Assembly: GCF_000224085.1 (NCBI RefSeq)
Contig: NC_015945.1
Coordinates: 1,685,501-1,749,500, forward strand
Direction of reading: 5' to 3'
From: Allomuricauda ruestringensis DSM 13258
GTDB lineage: Bacteria > Bacteroidota > Bacteroidia > Flavobacteriales > Flavobacteriaceae
Length of the DNA: 64,000 nt
Made by a program: the position numbers and the translations under genes. How positions within the stretch are numbered: the first letter of the stretch is position 1; each line of letters begins with the position of its first letter. Shown in pieces: positions 50,690-60,646 of the stretch. The notes beneath the pieces were generated by a model that was not told where the DNA came from, did not search any database, and saw only the letters and a list, made by a program, of their open reading frames with translations.

Positions 50690-51766
50690 TTATAATTTTA
50701 TTGGCTCTCCCTTAATTTCTTTTGCGACGGGCATTCCCATTATCTGCAGAATAGTCGGTGCAAATTGGTTGGAATACAATTGTTCTTCTCGCTCGACTTC
50801 TCCCAACGGTGTAATATTCTTTCCAAAAGCCATCATCCAAACAGCGCCGGCCCCTTTAATGTCGCTTCCATGGCTACGCCACGTACCCAAAGGCTCTGTT
50901 CCCCTGCCATGGTCGGTTGTGATGATAAAAACGGTTTGGCCTTTATAAAAATCGTCTTGTTGGGTAAATTCCCAAACTTCTTTGATCAAGGTATCCGTAT
51001 TATGTGCTGATTTTAAATACGCTTGATAATCGCCATCATGGGCAAAATCATCCGTTTCACCGTAGGAGATATAGACCAGCTTTGGGTGCTCCTTTTTCAT
51101 ATATTCCAAGGCATAATGATGCGTGAATGCATCCAACCTTACCGAACCCCATGGACTTGGTATTTGCTCCTGAAGTTGATTCAAGAACTTTTCCCTTTCG
51201 TTCAAATTTTCTGTGGCAGCTTCAAAACCTGCATTTACGGGAACTCCAGAACGTTCTTCATTTATAATGAAGGGAAACACATCCCAACTACCAAAAGCGG
51301 CTACTTTGCCTTTTCCTTCGGGAGTGTTATTGTACCGCTCCAAAATAGTAATGTTGGGGTTTGGTATTTTATCATTGCTTTGGATAAGTGCATCGTCAGC
51401 GGCTCCCGTCAAAATTTCATTGTAACCTGGGTAGGAAAACCACATCGAGTTGGTCAAGTTTACTTTGCTGCCCAACTTTCGGTTGCCACGGATTTGCCCC
51501 ATTTTTTCCACTTGGCCCCAGATAAATGGCAATAGTGCTTCTCTTCTTTCTTTAGGAATTTCTCTCCAGAAAGCTTCTTTCAACATGTCGGTTTCATGGA
51601 CATAATCTTTATTGGCTATCAAAAGGGAATCTGCTCCTGTGAACAATTCCTGCCAACGAAAACCGTCCAAAGTAATCAATACCACTTTCGTGTCTTCTGT
51701 GTTTTGGGCGTTGCCAACCATTAAAGTTGCCAATACTGCGATTAAAAATAAAATATTGTTTCTCAT
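50690..51766 (-). CDS. Secreted alkaline-phosphatase-superfamily hydrolase
   Basis: The protein has 358 residues from ATG 51766, with the signal peptide ILFLIAVLATLMVGNAQ. The alkaline-phosphatase superfamily metal sites are visible: LITLDGFRWQELF near the start, SYGETDDFAHDGDY in the middle and ITTDHGRGTEPL toward the end, with Asp and His ligands. The nucleophile is probably the Thr or Ser of NLTNSMWFSYPGYNE. Such proteins include phosphodiesterases, nucleotide pyrophosphatases and sulfatase-like enzymes. It stands alone, divergent from the xylose operon. The substrate is not predictable. Confidence 0.82.
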   Translation of the reverse strand: MRNNILFLIAVLATLMVGNAQNTEDTKVVLITLDGFRWQELFTGADSLLIANKDYVHETDMLKEAFWREIPKERREALLPFIWGQVEKMGQIRGNRKLGSKVNLTNSMWFSYPGYNEILTGAADDALIQSNDKIPNPNITILERYNNTPEGKGKVAAFGSWDVFPFIINEERSGVPVNAGFEAATENLNEREKFLNQLQEQIPSPWGSVRLDAFTHHYALEYMKKEHPKLVYISYGETDDFAHDGDYQAYLKSAHNTDTLIKEVWEFTQQDDFYKGQTVFIITTDHGRGTEPLGTWRSHGSDIKGAGAVWMMAFGKNITPLGEVEREEQLYSNQFAPTILQIMGMPVAKEIKGEPIKL

Positions 51767-52106
51767 TTTCTTTTTTGTTTGGTTATGGTGAATGGGGTGA
51801 TAGTTGTAACACATTTCCTTTGGAAACTTTAAACCTCAACCATTGTTTTGAGGTGCCAAAAGTAGCAGGCGAAGAAGGTGGAACAAAAACTAAACTTGGT
51901 CGCTTTCCGACCTTGCTTTCATTAATCAATGTTTACAAAAAATAAAGGTTTGGTTTCAAATTACTCAAATTTATAAGAAGGTAACCGTACTTTTTAGTTT
52001 AAATTTTTGTTAGCAAACGATTATTGATTTATATGTTGAATTATTGAAACAATAAGGTACACTTCATAATAATTAGCTATTTTCATTGCCATTTTAATCT
52101 TGTTAT
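51767..52106. promoter_or_regulatory. Divergent promoter region with an inverted repeat
   Basis: Between the hydrolase gene and xylB there is no gene. An inverted repeat CCTCAA (51834-51839) / TTGAGG (51848-51853) with an 8-bp spacer lies within it and could be an operator for either gene. The xylB-proximal half is very AT-rich (for example TTATTGATTTATATG near 52020). Confidence 0.4.
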
Positions 52107-53588
52107 ATGTATTGGATAGGTTTCGATATTGGTAGTTCTTCCATAAAAGCTGCTTTGATCAGTGCTGACGATGGGAGTTTTGTAAGTATGGCCCAATATC
52201 CCGAGAAAGAAATGTCCATAACCTCGATCAATCCAGGTTGGGCAGAGCAAGATCCAGAGGTTTGGTGGAAAAACCTGTGTATCGCTACCAAAAAATTACT
52301 TTCAGAAAATAATGTCGATAAAAACAATATTAAGGGAATAGGCATTTCCTACCAAATGCACGGACTTGTAGTGGTGGACAAAGACCTTAATCCATTGAGG
52401 CCTTCCATTATTTGGTGCGATAGCAGGGCTGTAGCAACTGGGGAAAATTTGTTCCAAAAGGTTGGAAAGGAAAAATGTGTAGATCATTTGCTCAATTCAC
52501 CCGGTAATTTTACACTATCCAAGCTAAAATGGGTCAAGGATAACGAATCTGATATATACCAAAAAATCCACAAGTTTATGCTTCCAGGTGATTTTATTGC
52601 CTTACGGTTATCCGGGGAGTGCGTTACCACCCCCTCGGGACTTTCCGAAGGGATAATGTGGGACTTTAAAAAGAACGACCTTGCCGATTGGCTTTTGGAA
52701 GCGGCAGAAATAGACCCTAAGCTTGTTTCCAAAATTTGTCCCTCGTTTTCAGAACAAGGATATGTGAACAAGCAGGGAGCCATGGAAAGTGGCCTGCCCG
52801 AAGGCATTCCCATAATGTACAGGGCCGGGGACCAACCCAACAACGCCCTTTCCCTCAATGTAATGGAGCCAGGGCAAATTGCCGCCACCGGAGGAACTTC
52901 CGGGGTTGTATATGCCATATCTGGACAGGAAAATACACGGGAGCATACAAGAATCAACAGTTTTGCGCACACCAACCATACAGCTCAAAAAACGCGAATA
53001 GGGAAACTATTGTGCATCAACGGTACAGGAATCCAGTACAGTTGGATCAAAAACGAACTGACCCATGGACTTTCTTACAATGATATGAACCAACAGGCCG
53101 AAACCATTCCGATCGGTTCCAATGGCCTTTGCATTCTTCCCTTTGGGAACGGTGCAGAACGCATGTTGGAAAATTGTAGAAAAGGCTCAAGGATCCTTAA
53201 CCTCAACTTCAACATCCATAAAACGCCACATCTATTCCGGGCAGCACTCGAGGGCATTGCATTTGCGTTTGTGTACGGCATGGAAATATTACAAAACGAC
53301 GGCGTTGATATTCAATCCATAAAAGCTGGAAACGACAACCTTTTTAGGGCAGGAATATTTTCCAAAACCATTTCTATACTCACACAGAGCCGGATTGACA
53401 TTGTGGAAACCACTGGCGCCGTAGGGGCAGCCAGGGCTGCAGCCTATGCCTTTGGGGATTTTTCGAGTATTGCCGAAGCTACGGCATCTGACGCCATCCA
53501 ATTAACCTACGAACCAGACAATAACCTTAACGAGTACAAACAGGTCTATGAAACATGGAAAAAGGCCTTAAATGATTATATTGATTAA
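52107..53588 (+). CDS. xylB: Xylulokinase
   Basis: A 493-residue FGGY carbohydrate kinase. The N-terminal ATPase motif is GFDIGSSSIKAAL, the substrate-binding segment is ISYQMHGLVVVDKD, and the second ATP motif is AATGGTSGVVYA. The C-terminal AGNDNLFRAGIFSKT region is typical of this subfamily. It phosphorylates D-xylulose to xylulose 5-phosphate for the pentose phosphate pathway. It is followed by xylA 15 nt downstream and by a sodium:solute symporter, which together confirm the xylose assignment. Confidence 0.93.
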   Translation: MYWIGFDIGSSSIKAALISADDGSFVSMAQYPEKEMSITSINPGWAEQDPEVWWKNLCIATKKLLSENNVDKNNIKGIGISYQMHGLVVVDKDLNPLRPSIIWCDSRAVATGENLFQKVGKEKCVDHLLNSPGNFTLSKLKWVKDNESDIYQKIHKFMLPGDFIALRLSGECVTTPSGLSEGIMWDFKKNDLADWLLEAAEIDPKLVSKICPSFSEQGYVNKQGAMESGLPEGIPIMYRAGDQPNNALSLNVMEPGQIAATGGTSGVVYAISGQENTREHTRINSFAHTNHTAQKTRIGKLLCINGTGIQYSWIKNELTHGLSYNDMNQQAETIPIGSNGLCILPFGNGAERMLENCRKGSRILNLNFNIHKTPHLFRAALEGIAFAFVYGMEILQNDGVDIQSIKAGNDNLFRAGIFSKTISILTQSRIDIVETTGAVGAARAAAYAFGDFSSIAEATASDAIQLTYEPDNNLNEYKQVYETWKKALNDYID

Positions 53589-53603
53589 CTGAACATAAAA
53601 ATT

Positions 53604-54929
53604 ATGATTACAAAAGGAGACAAAGAATTTTTTAAAGGCATAGGCAAAATTCCTTTCGAGGGGAAAGAATCGGATAACCCTTTGGCTTTTAAATATTATG
53701 ATGAAAATAAGATGGTAGGCGGCAAAACCATGAAAGAACATTTCAAATTTGCCATCGCCTACTGGCATACTTTTAACGACACGGGTAGCGACCCCTTTGG
53801 GGCACCCACCAAAAATTTCCCGTGGTTGATCAATACAGACCCTGTTCAGCAGGCCAAGGACAAAATGGATGCCGCCTTCGAATTCATCACAAAAATTGGT
53901 GCGCCCTATTACTGTTTCCACGATATTGACCTGATTGATGAGGGCAGTACCTTGGCCGAATCGGAAAAAAGATTGGACATCATAACGGATTATGCCCAAG
54001 AAAAGATGAAGGAATCCGGAGTTAAATTGCTCTGGGGAACGGCAAACTGTTTCAGCCATCCACGCTACATGAACGGAGCCGCTACCAACCCCGATTTTGA
54101 CGTGGTAGCCACTGCAGGAGCCCAAGTTAAAAATGCACTCGATGCCACCATCAAACTTGGAGGGGAAAACTATGTGTTCTGGGGAGGACGCGAAGGGTAC
54201 ATGTCATTGCTCAACACCGATATGGGCCGCGAACAGGACCATATGGCACGCTTCCTGCACATGGCAAAGGATTATGCCCGTGCGCAAGGGTTTAAAGGAA
54301 CATTCTTTATTGAGCCCAAACCCATGGAACCCACAAAGCACCAATACGACTTTGATTCGGCCACTGTTATCGGGTTCCTTACCAAATACGATTTATTGGA
54401 CGATTTTAAACTCAATATTGAGGTAAACCACGCAACTCTGGCACAACATACCTTTGAGCATGAACTGCAAGTGGCAGCGGACAACAATCTTTTGGGAAGC
54501 ATTGATGCCAATAGGGGCGATTACCAAAACGGTTGGGACACAGACCAGTTCCCTGTTGATGTTTACGAGCTGGCCCAAGCTATGTTGGTAATCCTGCAAG
54601 CAGGTGGTTTCCAAGGTGGAGGCATTAATTTTGATGCCAAACTGAGAAGAAACTCCACCGATCTGGAAGACATTTTCTATGCGCACATTGGGGGAATGGA
54701 TGCATTTTCAAGGGCATTGTTGGCGGCCAACGCCATTTTGGAAAATTCCAATTACCTTAGCTTGCGAAAAAATCGCTACGCATCTTTTGATACCGGTTCT
54801 GGGAAGGCATTCGAGGAAGGTGAACTTTCTTTGGAAGACCTTTATGCACATGCTACAACCCATCAGGACATCAAAAAAATCAGCGGTAAGCAAGAATTGT
54901 TCGAAAATATTATCAACCAGTATATTTGA
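53604..54929 (+). CDS. xylA: Xylose isomerase
   Basis: A 441-residue class II xylose isomerase. The catalytic His/Asp motif is [22 protein letters not shown] holds further active-site residues, and the metal-binding Lys region [17 protein letters not shown] follows. [13 protein letters not shown] near residue 275 carries more metal ligands. It converts D-xylose to D-xylulose and depends on divalent metal. It lies between xylB and the symporter in one operon on the same strand. Length and motifs are complete. Confidence 0.96.
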   Translation: MITKGDKEFFKGIGKIPFEGKESDNPLAFKYYDENKMVGGKTMKEHFKFAIAYWHTFNDTGSDPFGAPTKNFPWLINTDPVQQAKDKMDAAFEFITKIGAPYYCFHDIDLIDEGSTLAESEKRLDIITDYAQEKMKESGVKLLWGTANCFSHPRYMNGAATNPDFDVVATAGAQVKNALDATIKLGGENYVFWGGREGYMSLLNTDMGREQDHMARFLHMAKDYARAQGFKGTFFIEPKPMEPTKHQYDFDSATVIGFLTKYDLLDDFKLNIEVNHATLAQHTFEHELQVAADNNLLGSIDANRGDYQNGWDTDQFPVDVYELAQAMLVILQAGGFQGGGINFDAKLRRNSTDLEDIFYAHIGGMDAFSRALLAANAILENSNYLSLRKNRYASFDTGSGKAFEEGELSLEDLYAHATTHQDIKKISGKQELFENIINQYI

Positions 54930-54988
54930 TCAAACAATCGACTAAACAAACCGTTTTGGTCTAAAGCCGAAACATCAAACTTTATTTT

Positions 54989-56638
54989 ATGGCACTTATT
55001 TCGTTTTTAGGATTCACACTTTTAGTGGGGATAATATCCTGGTGGTCCGTTAGAAAAACAGATGAATCTTCCTCCGACGGCTACTTTTTGGGAGGCAGGA
55101 GTCTTACCGCAGGGGTCATTGCCGGCTCCCTGTTATTGACCAATCTGTCCACGGAACAAATAGTGGGCCTTAATGGGAGCGCCTATAAAGATGGTCTTTC
55201 GGTAATGGCCTGGGAAACCTTGGCCGCGCTTGCCATTGTGGTCACAGCATTATTTTTGCTGCCACGCTATTTAAAAGGCGGGCTAACTACGGTACCCCAG
55301 TTTTTGGCCAAGCGTTTTGATGTTACCACAAAAACCATAACCTCTGGATTGTTCCTAACGGGGTATGTGGTGGTATTGCTGCCAGTAATTCTTTATTCTG
55401 GATCGGTGGCCATAAGCGGCATGTTCGATGTTCCTGGATTACTTGGGGTCTCGGATTCCACTGCCTTGGTAATTTGTATCTGGGGAATTGGTATCATAGG
55501 ATCCATTTATGCCGTTTTTGGTGGATTGAAAGCAGTTGCCGTTTCGGACAGTATCAACGCGGTCGGACTTATAATCGGGGGAATACTGATTCCTGTTTTT
55601 GGTTTGATGGCGATAGGCGATGGAAGTGTTTTGGGAGGGCTGGAAACCTTAATGGCCGCCAACCCCGAACGTTTCGATTCTACAGGAAACCCCGGACAAG
55701 AAGTCCCCTTTGCCACTATTTTTACCGGAATGATGCTGGTTCAGCTTTTTTATTGGGGCACCAACCAACAGATCATTCAGCGTGGATTGGGCGCCAAAAA
55801 CTTGGCGGAAGGGCAAAAAGGACTTTTATTGGCGGCATTCTTAAAAATTTTGGGACCAATCATTTTGGTATTGCCCGGAATGATCGCCTACTACTATTTT
55901 GAAGGAGGACTTGCAAGCAGCGACCTTGCTTATCCGGAACTGGTTAGGGCAGTACTGCCAAAACCGCTGATGGGCTTTTTTGCGGCAGTTCTGTTCGGTG
56001 CTATCCTGAGCTCTTTTAATAGTGTGCTCAACAGTTCGGTTACCTTGTTCGGGATAGATATCTACAAACAGCACATCAATAAAAATGCATCTGAAACGAC
56101 CGTGGTAAAATATGGTAAGGTGTTTGGCGTATGTTTGGCACTAGCAGCCATGTTTATCGCCCCGCTCATTGCCAATGCTGGTAGTTTGTTCAACTATCTA
56201 CAAGAAATCAACGGAATATACAGTATCCCGATTTTCACGATCATTGTAGTTGGATATCTTACAAAAAGGGTCCCTGCCATTGCAGCTAAAATCGGTATCC
56301 TTTCAGGATCCGTTCTTTATATCATCAGCCAATTTATTATTGGTCCCAAAATGGTAGCTAATGCCCTTGCCGAAGCTAAGGCAAATGGAATTACCGACCC
56401 TGCTGAACTAAACATGGTAGAGGCTGGAGCATATCCGCATTATCTTCATGTAATGGCCATATTGTTCGTTTCCAACATCATTATTATGCTGATTATTGGA
56501 AAATTCTATCCAAGAAAGGAACCTTTCCAACTGGAGTACACCAAACAGGTATCCATAGAGCCTTGGAAACATGTAAAACTGGCAAGTGGGTTTATCGCTT
56601 TTATTGTAATTGCCATCTATATCTACTTTGCTAAGTAG
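54989..56638 (+). CDS. Sodium:solute symporter (SSS family), probable xylose importer
   Basis: A 549-residue membrane protein with about 14 helices. The family signature includes ISWWSVRKTDESSSDGYFLGGRSL near the N-terminus, then LLLTNLSTEQIVGLNGSAY with the sodium-binding region, and QLFYWGTNQQIIQRGLGAKNLAEGQ in the centre. SSS sugar members (SglT-like) import sugar with Na+. It is 59 nt downstream of xylA, so xylose is the likely substrate. A composite palindromic terminator-like element follows, convergent with the LytTR gene. Confidence 0.87.
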   Translation: MALISFLGFTLLVGIISWWSVRKTDESSSDGYFLGGRSLTAGVIAGSLLLTNLSTEQIVGLNGSAYKDGLSVMAWETLAALAIVVTALFLLPRYLKGGLTTVPQFLAKRFDVTTKTITSGLFLTGYVVVLLPVILYSGSVAISGMFDVPGLLGVSDSTALVICIWGIGIIGSIYAVFGGLKAVAVSDSINAVGLIIGGILIPVFGLMAIGDGSVLGGLETLMAANPERFDSTGNPGQEVPFATIFTGMMLVQLFYWGTNQQIIQRGLGAKNLAEGQKGLLLAAFLKILGPIILVLPGMIAYYYFEGGLASSDLAYPELVRAVLPKPLMGFFAAVLFGAILSSFNSVLNSSVTLFGIDIYKQHINKNASETTVVKYGKVFGVCLALAAMFIAPLIANAGSLFNYLQEINGIYSIPIFTIIVVGYLTKRVPAIAAKIGILSGSVLYIISQFIIGPKMVANALAEAKANGITDPAELNMVEAGAYPHYLHVMAILFVSNIIIMLIIGKFYPRKEPFQLEYTKQVSIEPWKHVKLASGFIAFIVIAIYIYFAK

Positions 56639-56663
56639 AACCGATTGAATGGAAACAAAAGAG

Positions 56664-56782
56664 GTCTAAAAAGTCAATTGTCGTCAACCTGAACTTGTTT
56701 CAGGTTCTCATGATTGTTTGTTTACCAACGTGATGGGATTCTGAAATAAATTCAGAATGACGCGTTTCAATACTTTTTAGAC
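56664..56782. repeat. Composite palindromic element acting as a bidirectional terminator
   Basis: The outer arms GTCTAAAAAGT (56664-56674) and ACTTTTTAGAC (56772-56782) are perfectly complementary across a 97-bp insert. The insert contains smaller palindromes such as CTGAAATAAATTCAG. On the plus strand the right arm is followed by TTTTTTTATT. It sits between the convergent symporter and LytTR genes. Its nested structure resembles the element at 26.2 kb. Confidence 0.6.
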
Positions 56783-56787
56783 TTTTT

Positions 56788-57480
56788 TTATTGCAATATG
56801 TTTTTTAAGAAATTGTCTTTGTATGCCCTCCCCATAGGTATTTTGGCACCATTGGTCAACAAAACTAAATTACCCGAGATCCTATCAATCTTTTTGGTGT
56901 TGATGATATGGGATTTGTGTATTTGATAAAATTGGCTGCCGCCCAATACCTCTACCCAGTGGCGTAGTGGCTCATTGGACAATATTTTCTTTTCCTTGAA
57001 GTGGATTTCGGTATAATCGGAATCTGAAGTAATCGTAAAAATGTCCTTTATCAATACCTTGATATGTTCGTGGCTGGATTTTACGTAGATTTCCGCAAGG
57101 GGCGGAGTATCGTTTTTAGATATGATATGTTCGTGCTTGGCGTTTACTTTGTTTATGGCCTGCAAAAAACGCTGGAAAGAAAATGGTTTTAGCAGGTAAT
57201 CCACAACATTCAGGTCGTATCCTTCAAGGGCGTATTCGGAAAAAGCAGTGGTCAAGATAACCTGTGGCGGTTCCGGAATACTTTTTAAGAAATCCAACCC
57301 GTTAATTTTAGGCAAATGGATGTCCAAAAACATCAAATCCACCGAATCGGTATTCAAGAATTCCATCGCCTTCAGCCCATCGGAAAATACATCTACCAAC
57401 TCCAAGGTGGGTACATCTTGGATAAATTTTCTTAAAATTCGCTGTGCAGGCGGTTGGTCTTCAACAATAATACACCTCAT
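56788..57480 (-). CDS. LytTR-family response regulator
   Basis: A 230-residue protein. The receiver domain (residues 1-120) has IIVEDQP, phosphoacceptor Asp in LMFLDIHLPKINGL, the switch Thr in ILTTAFSEYA and the Lys in YLLKPFSFQ. The DNA-binding LytTR domain (residues 130-230) includes IYVKSSHEHIKVL and QIHKSHIINTKKI. It is 3 nt after the partner histidine kinase gene. Its regulon is unknown, though the xylose operon lies immediately beside it. Confidence 0.92.
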   Translation of the reverse strand: MRCIIVEDQPPAQRILRKFIQDVPTLELVDVFSDGLKAMEFLNTDSVDLMFLDIHLPKINGLDFLKSIPEPPQVILTTAFSEYALEGYDLNVVDYLLKPFSFQRFLQAINKVNAKHEHIISKNDTPPLAEIYVKSSHEHIKVLIKDIFTITSDSDYTEIHFKEKKILSNEPLRHWVEVLGGSQFYQIHKSHIINTKKIDRISGNLVLLTNGAKIPMGRAYKDNFLKNILQ

Positions 57481-57483
57481 AAC

Positions 57484-58506
57484 CTATACTTTTTCCAATT
57501 CCAATCTTAGGAACACATTATAGGAATTGTCGGCCTCTTCTATTTTTAAAACATGTTTTTTAGGGTACAACAGTTCAAGGCGTTTTCGTACGTTCTTTAA
57601 ACCTATCCCCTTTGCAACACTGTCCAGGCTAAATCCCGGTTCATAGTTGTTCTTGCAACTAAACTCCAATGTAGCATTACTCAGTTTTACGGATATGTCT
57701 ATTTCGATATCGGATGATTGGCCGGACTGACTGTGCTTAAAAGCATTTTCAATAAATACAATCAAGATCAAGGGTGCGATCTTATACTCCCCTTCAATCT
57801 TGTCCACATCAAACCGAACCTCGCCCCTATCCTCTATCTGCAGTTTGTACAACCGGATAAAGTTGCCCAATTGCTCCAATTCCTTTTTTAAAGGTACAAA
57901 CTGTTCCTTGGATTCGTACAACATATACCGCAGTACCCCGCTCATTTCAAGAATGATCTCTGGGGTCTTTGGCGATTCCTGCAAGGCATAAGAATAAAGG
58001 TTGTTCAAATTATTGAACAAAAAATGGGGGTTTATCTGACTTCGCAAAAATTGCAGTTCGCTTTCTTGTATGGTCGTTTCGAGTTCATCTATTTGAGCTT
58101 GTTTTTTTAGGGCATCCCAACCAAATTTGCACCCAGAAAGAATGAACATTACGGGCAAAACCCCTAAAAGGGAGATATAGATCCCTGGGAAAGTATCCGC
58201 CCTTTTTGTATTGGGAAATATAAGAGGCTCCAAAACCGTTTCTTCTATGGTAATTATCATCGCTACGACCATGCCGGCTCCTAAAAAGAATTGCCAATAT
58301 TTTTTTTTGTACAAAAATTTGGGCATGAGGTAATACGTAATCGCTACAGTGGCAAGGGCGTAAAACAAAAGGAATATAGCCCGGTGCACAACTATGCTTC
58401 CTGTATGTCTTTCAAAAGAAAAAAACAGCAGCACTAGTATGTGGAGCACTATTTGAAAAAGAAGTTCTTTTTTAGAAATCAATACACAATAATTAATTAG
58501 AGCCAA
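57484..58506 (-). CDS. LytS/YehU-type sensor histidine kinase
   Basis: A 340-residue protein with about four N-terminal membrane helices. The His_kinase domain has the phosphoacceptor His in QINPHFLFNNLNNLYSYAL, and a HATPase domain has the N-box FIENAFKHS and the G-box GIGLKNVRKRLELL. Its frame opens with TTG: 58506 or 58482 are candidates, and there is no ATG before the second membrane helix. It is followed by the LytTR regulator, a standard pair. The N-terminal sensor has no recognisable ligand-binding domain. Confidence 0.9.
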   Translation of the reverse strand: MALINYCVLISKKELLFQIVLHILVLLFFSFERHTGSIVVHRAIFLLFYALATVAITYYLMPKFLYKKKYWQFFLGAGMVVAMIITIEETVLEPLIFPNTKRADTFPGIYISLLGVLPVMFILSGCKFGWDALKKQAQIDELETTIQESELQFLRSQINPHFLFNNLNNLYSYALQESPKTPEIILEMSGVLRYMLYESKEQFVPLKKELEQLGNFIRLYKLQIEDRGEVRFDVDKIEGEYKIAPLILIVFIENAFKHSQSGQSSDIEIDISVKLSNATLEFSCKNNYEPGFSLDSVAKGIGLKNVRKRLELLYPKKHVLKIEEADNSYNVFLRLELEKV

Positions 58507-58749
58507 AACTATAGATAAAACTGTTGTAAATGAAAAGCAGTTTTACCAACAACCAAATTTACCCCCTAAACGACATTTTACTTCTTGTCATTCATAATTA
58601 ATTGGTTGATTGAGGGTTAACCTATGTCGTTCACGGAAAATATTTACAATTCACATTCTGATGGTCCATATTTAAACCGGGTCATCGTCAAATATGAAGA
58701 CTCACAAGTTTAAAAAAAACAATATCACTAACACTTAAATCACTCAACA

Positions 58750-59310
58750 ATGAAGAAGACATTTCTCGCACTGGCATTCTTAACCTCTTTTATGGTTGTG
58801 GCACAATCTACATGGAAATCGGATGGAGCACACTCCAAGGTAGGTTTTGGCATTACCCATTTAATGATATCGGAAATAGAAGGACATTTTAGCGACTTTG
58901 ACATAATAGCGACCGCAACCGATACCTTTGACGAGGCTGAATTTACCGTTGACATTAAAACAACCAGTATTGATACGGATAACGATAGACGCGACGACCA
59001 TTTAAGAAGTGCTGATTTTTTTGATGCTGAAAAGTATCCTTCCATTACCTTTAAAAGCACCAATTTTGAAAAAACAGGGGACAATACCTTTAAACTGACC
59101 GGAGACCTTAGTATGCACGGTGTTACCAAACCGGTAAGCTTGGAAGGAAAAGTGAACGGGATAATTACTGACCAGCGAAGCCAAAAATTGAAAGCAGGGC
59201 TCAAACTGACCGGAACTATTAACCGATTGGAGTTTGGTGTTGGTGGCGACACGCCTACTTTGGGCGATGAGGTGGAAATTACCATTAACCTAGAAATGGC
59301 CCAACAGTAA
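58750..59310 (+). CDS. YceI-family periplasmic lipocalin-like protein
   Basis: A 186-residue protein with a signal peptide (TFLALAFLTSFMVVAQ). The YceI signature is WKSDGAHSKVGFGITHLMISEIEGHFSDFD, followed by DRRDDHLRSADFFDAEKYPSITF and the GDLSMHGVTKPVSLEG segment. YceI proteins bind isoprenoid quinones or other hydrophobic molecules. It is monocistronic with a terminator at 59339. The region 58507-58749 upstream is AT-rich and holds its promoter but no other gene. Confidence 0.92.
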   Translation: MKKTFLALAFLTSFMVVAQSTWKSDGAHSKVGFGITHLMISEIEGHFSDFDIIATATDTFDEAEFTVDIKTTSIDTDNDRRDDHLRSADFFDAEKYPSITFKSTNFEKTGDNTFKLTGDLSMHGVTKPVSLEGKVNGIITDQRSQKLKAGLKLTGTINRLEFGVGGDTPTLGDEVEITINLEMAQQ

Positions 59311-59338
59311 CATATAATCCTTCGTGTAGCATATAAAG

Positions 59339-59370
59339 AGGTCGCCTAAAAATATATAGGCGGTCTTTTT
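59339..59370 (+). terminator. Terminator after the YceI gene
   Basis: AGGTCGCCTA (59339-59348) and TAGGCGGTCT (59357-59366) form a 10-bp stem with two G-U pairs and an 8-nt loop, followed by TTTTTAATT. Confidence 0.75.
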
Positions 59371-59938
59371 AATTAAGGTTTTTGTGGGTGTATGCTTTAC
59401 TGTTTCGATTTCATTTGGATAAAATTGGGCTAGAGGGTCTACATGCCCTAAAAGTTATTTCTTTAAGGTTGTGTACCGTGACAATGAGCCCTAATTCGGT
59501 CTCCACCTTATTGATGCTCCCTTAACAGTTCTCATCTCTTGCTCTTTTTTAATACTATCTTCTGGTCGATTGGGGACCCTGTTAGGCACAAATCTGGGGC
59601 AGTCCATTTTTTTTGTTTGTATTTGCCGATTATGCATTTACAATTGATAGCAAGTGCTTATCAAAGCTTTCCAGTATAAATTTTGAAAGCAATGAGTCTT
59701 AAATACTAATCCAACATTTTTTTGCATGAATTTTAAAAAGATTCCTCTAGAATTCGTTTGAGTAAAGGTGAGCAGGAAAATATTTTATGAATTTTGTGGG
59801 ATTCAAATAAATAGCTACAGCTTTAAAATAACTAAAATCTTATATTTACCATTGAAAATAGTTTTATCCAGATTGATAAAAAATAACAACAAGAGACATA
59901 ATGTTAGCACTTTCAAGAGGGATACTTCTATTCAGTTG
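59371..59938. other. Intergenic stretch without supported gene
   Basis: These ~570 nt contain no RNA gene or conserved motif that I can support. An in-frame extension of the next gene reaches back to 59768 but lacks a signal-peptide start there. Confidence 0.5.
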
Positions 59939-60646
59939 ATGGTTCTTATACTTATCTTTTCTACCTCTTTGTTGGCACAAGGCCAAACAAATAAAATAAC
60001 AGCACCTAAAGTTTACTCAACGTTCGACTCTATTGTCGGGGAGCAAAACATGGCATTGTACAATGGTCCCATATTTAAGGAAAGGTCGACAGGTGCTTCC
60101 GATACACATGCATATTTTTTAGAAACCAATTTTTTGAAAGGGGACATCATCTTTGATGAACAACCCTATTTTGAGCAAAATCTCAAATACAATGTTCATT
60201 TGGATGAGCTTTTGATCACCCCAAAATTTAACCCGACCGGGCTGTTGGTCCGACTTGTAAAAAACAAGGTTAAAGAATTTACAATCGATGGGCACCGTTT
60301 TATACGCCTGCCTTCTACATTGAGGGACAGCCAACAATATGGATATTTGGAGGTTCTGGAAAGCGAAGAAGGTAATTTGTTGCTAAAAAAGTATAGAAAG
60401 AAGAGCGTGCAATCAAGACGGGAAAGTCAAGTGATCACTGAATATGAAGAAAGCATAGATTACATTTTGTTGTTTGGGGAAGAACTTATAAAAGCAAACA
60501 CAAAAAACCAATGGAACAATGTTTTTGTTGACCAAAAGAAAGAGCTTAGGGATTTATTTAAGCAGAATAGGATAGCATTTAAAACTGACAAGGATACCTT
60601 TTTTAAACTGTTGTTCAATAAATTGGTAAACCCAACAGAATTATGA
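59939..60646 (+). CDS. Secreted hypothetical protein upstream of a TonB receptor
   Basis: The protein has 235 residues from ATG 59939, with a short hydrophobic signal (VLILIFSTSLLAQ). An upstream GTG or TTG in the same frame (to 59768) is possible but would add a poorly hydrophobic leader. The mature part is mixed alpha/beta with LYNGPIFKERSTG, LDELLITPKFNPTGLLV and an acidic/basic end. No family is recognised. Its stop overlaps the ATG of the TonB receptor gene (ATGA), so they are cotranslated. It may be an extracellular or periplasmic partner of that receptor. Confidence 0.65.
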   Translation: MVLILIFSTSLLAQGQTNKITAPKVYSTFDSIVGEQNMALYNGPIFKERSTGASDTHAYFLETNFLKGDIIFDEQPYFEQNLKYNVHLDELLITPKFNPTGLLVRLVKNKVKEFTIDGHRFIRLPSTLRDSQQYGYLEVLESEEGNLLLKKYRKKSVQSRRESQVITEYEESIDYILLFGEELIKANTKNQWNNVFVDQKKELRDLFKQNRIAFKTDKDTFFKLLFNKLVNPTEL

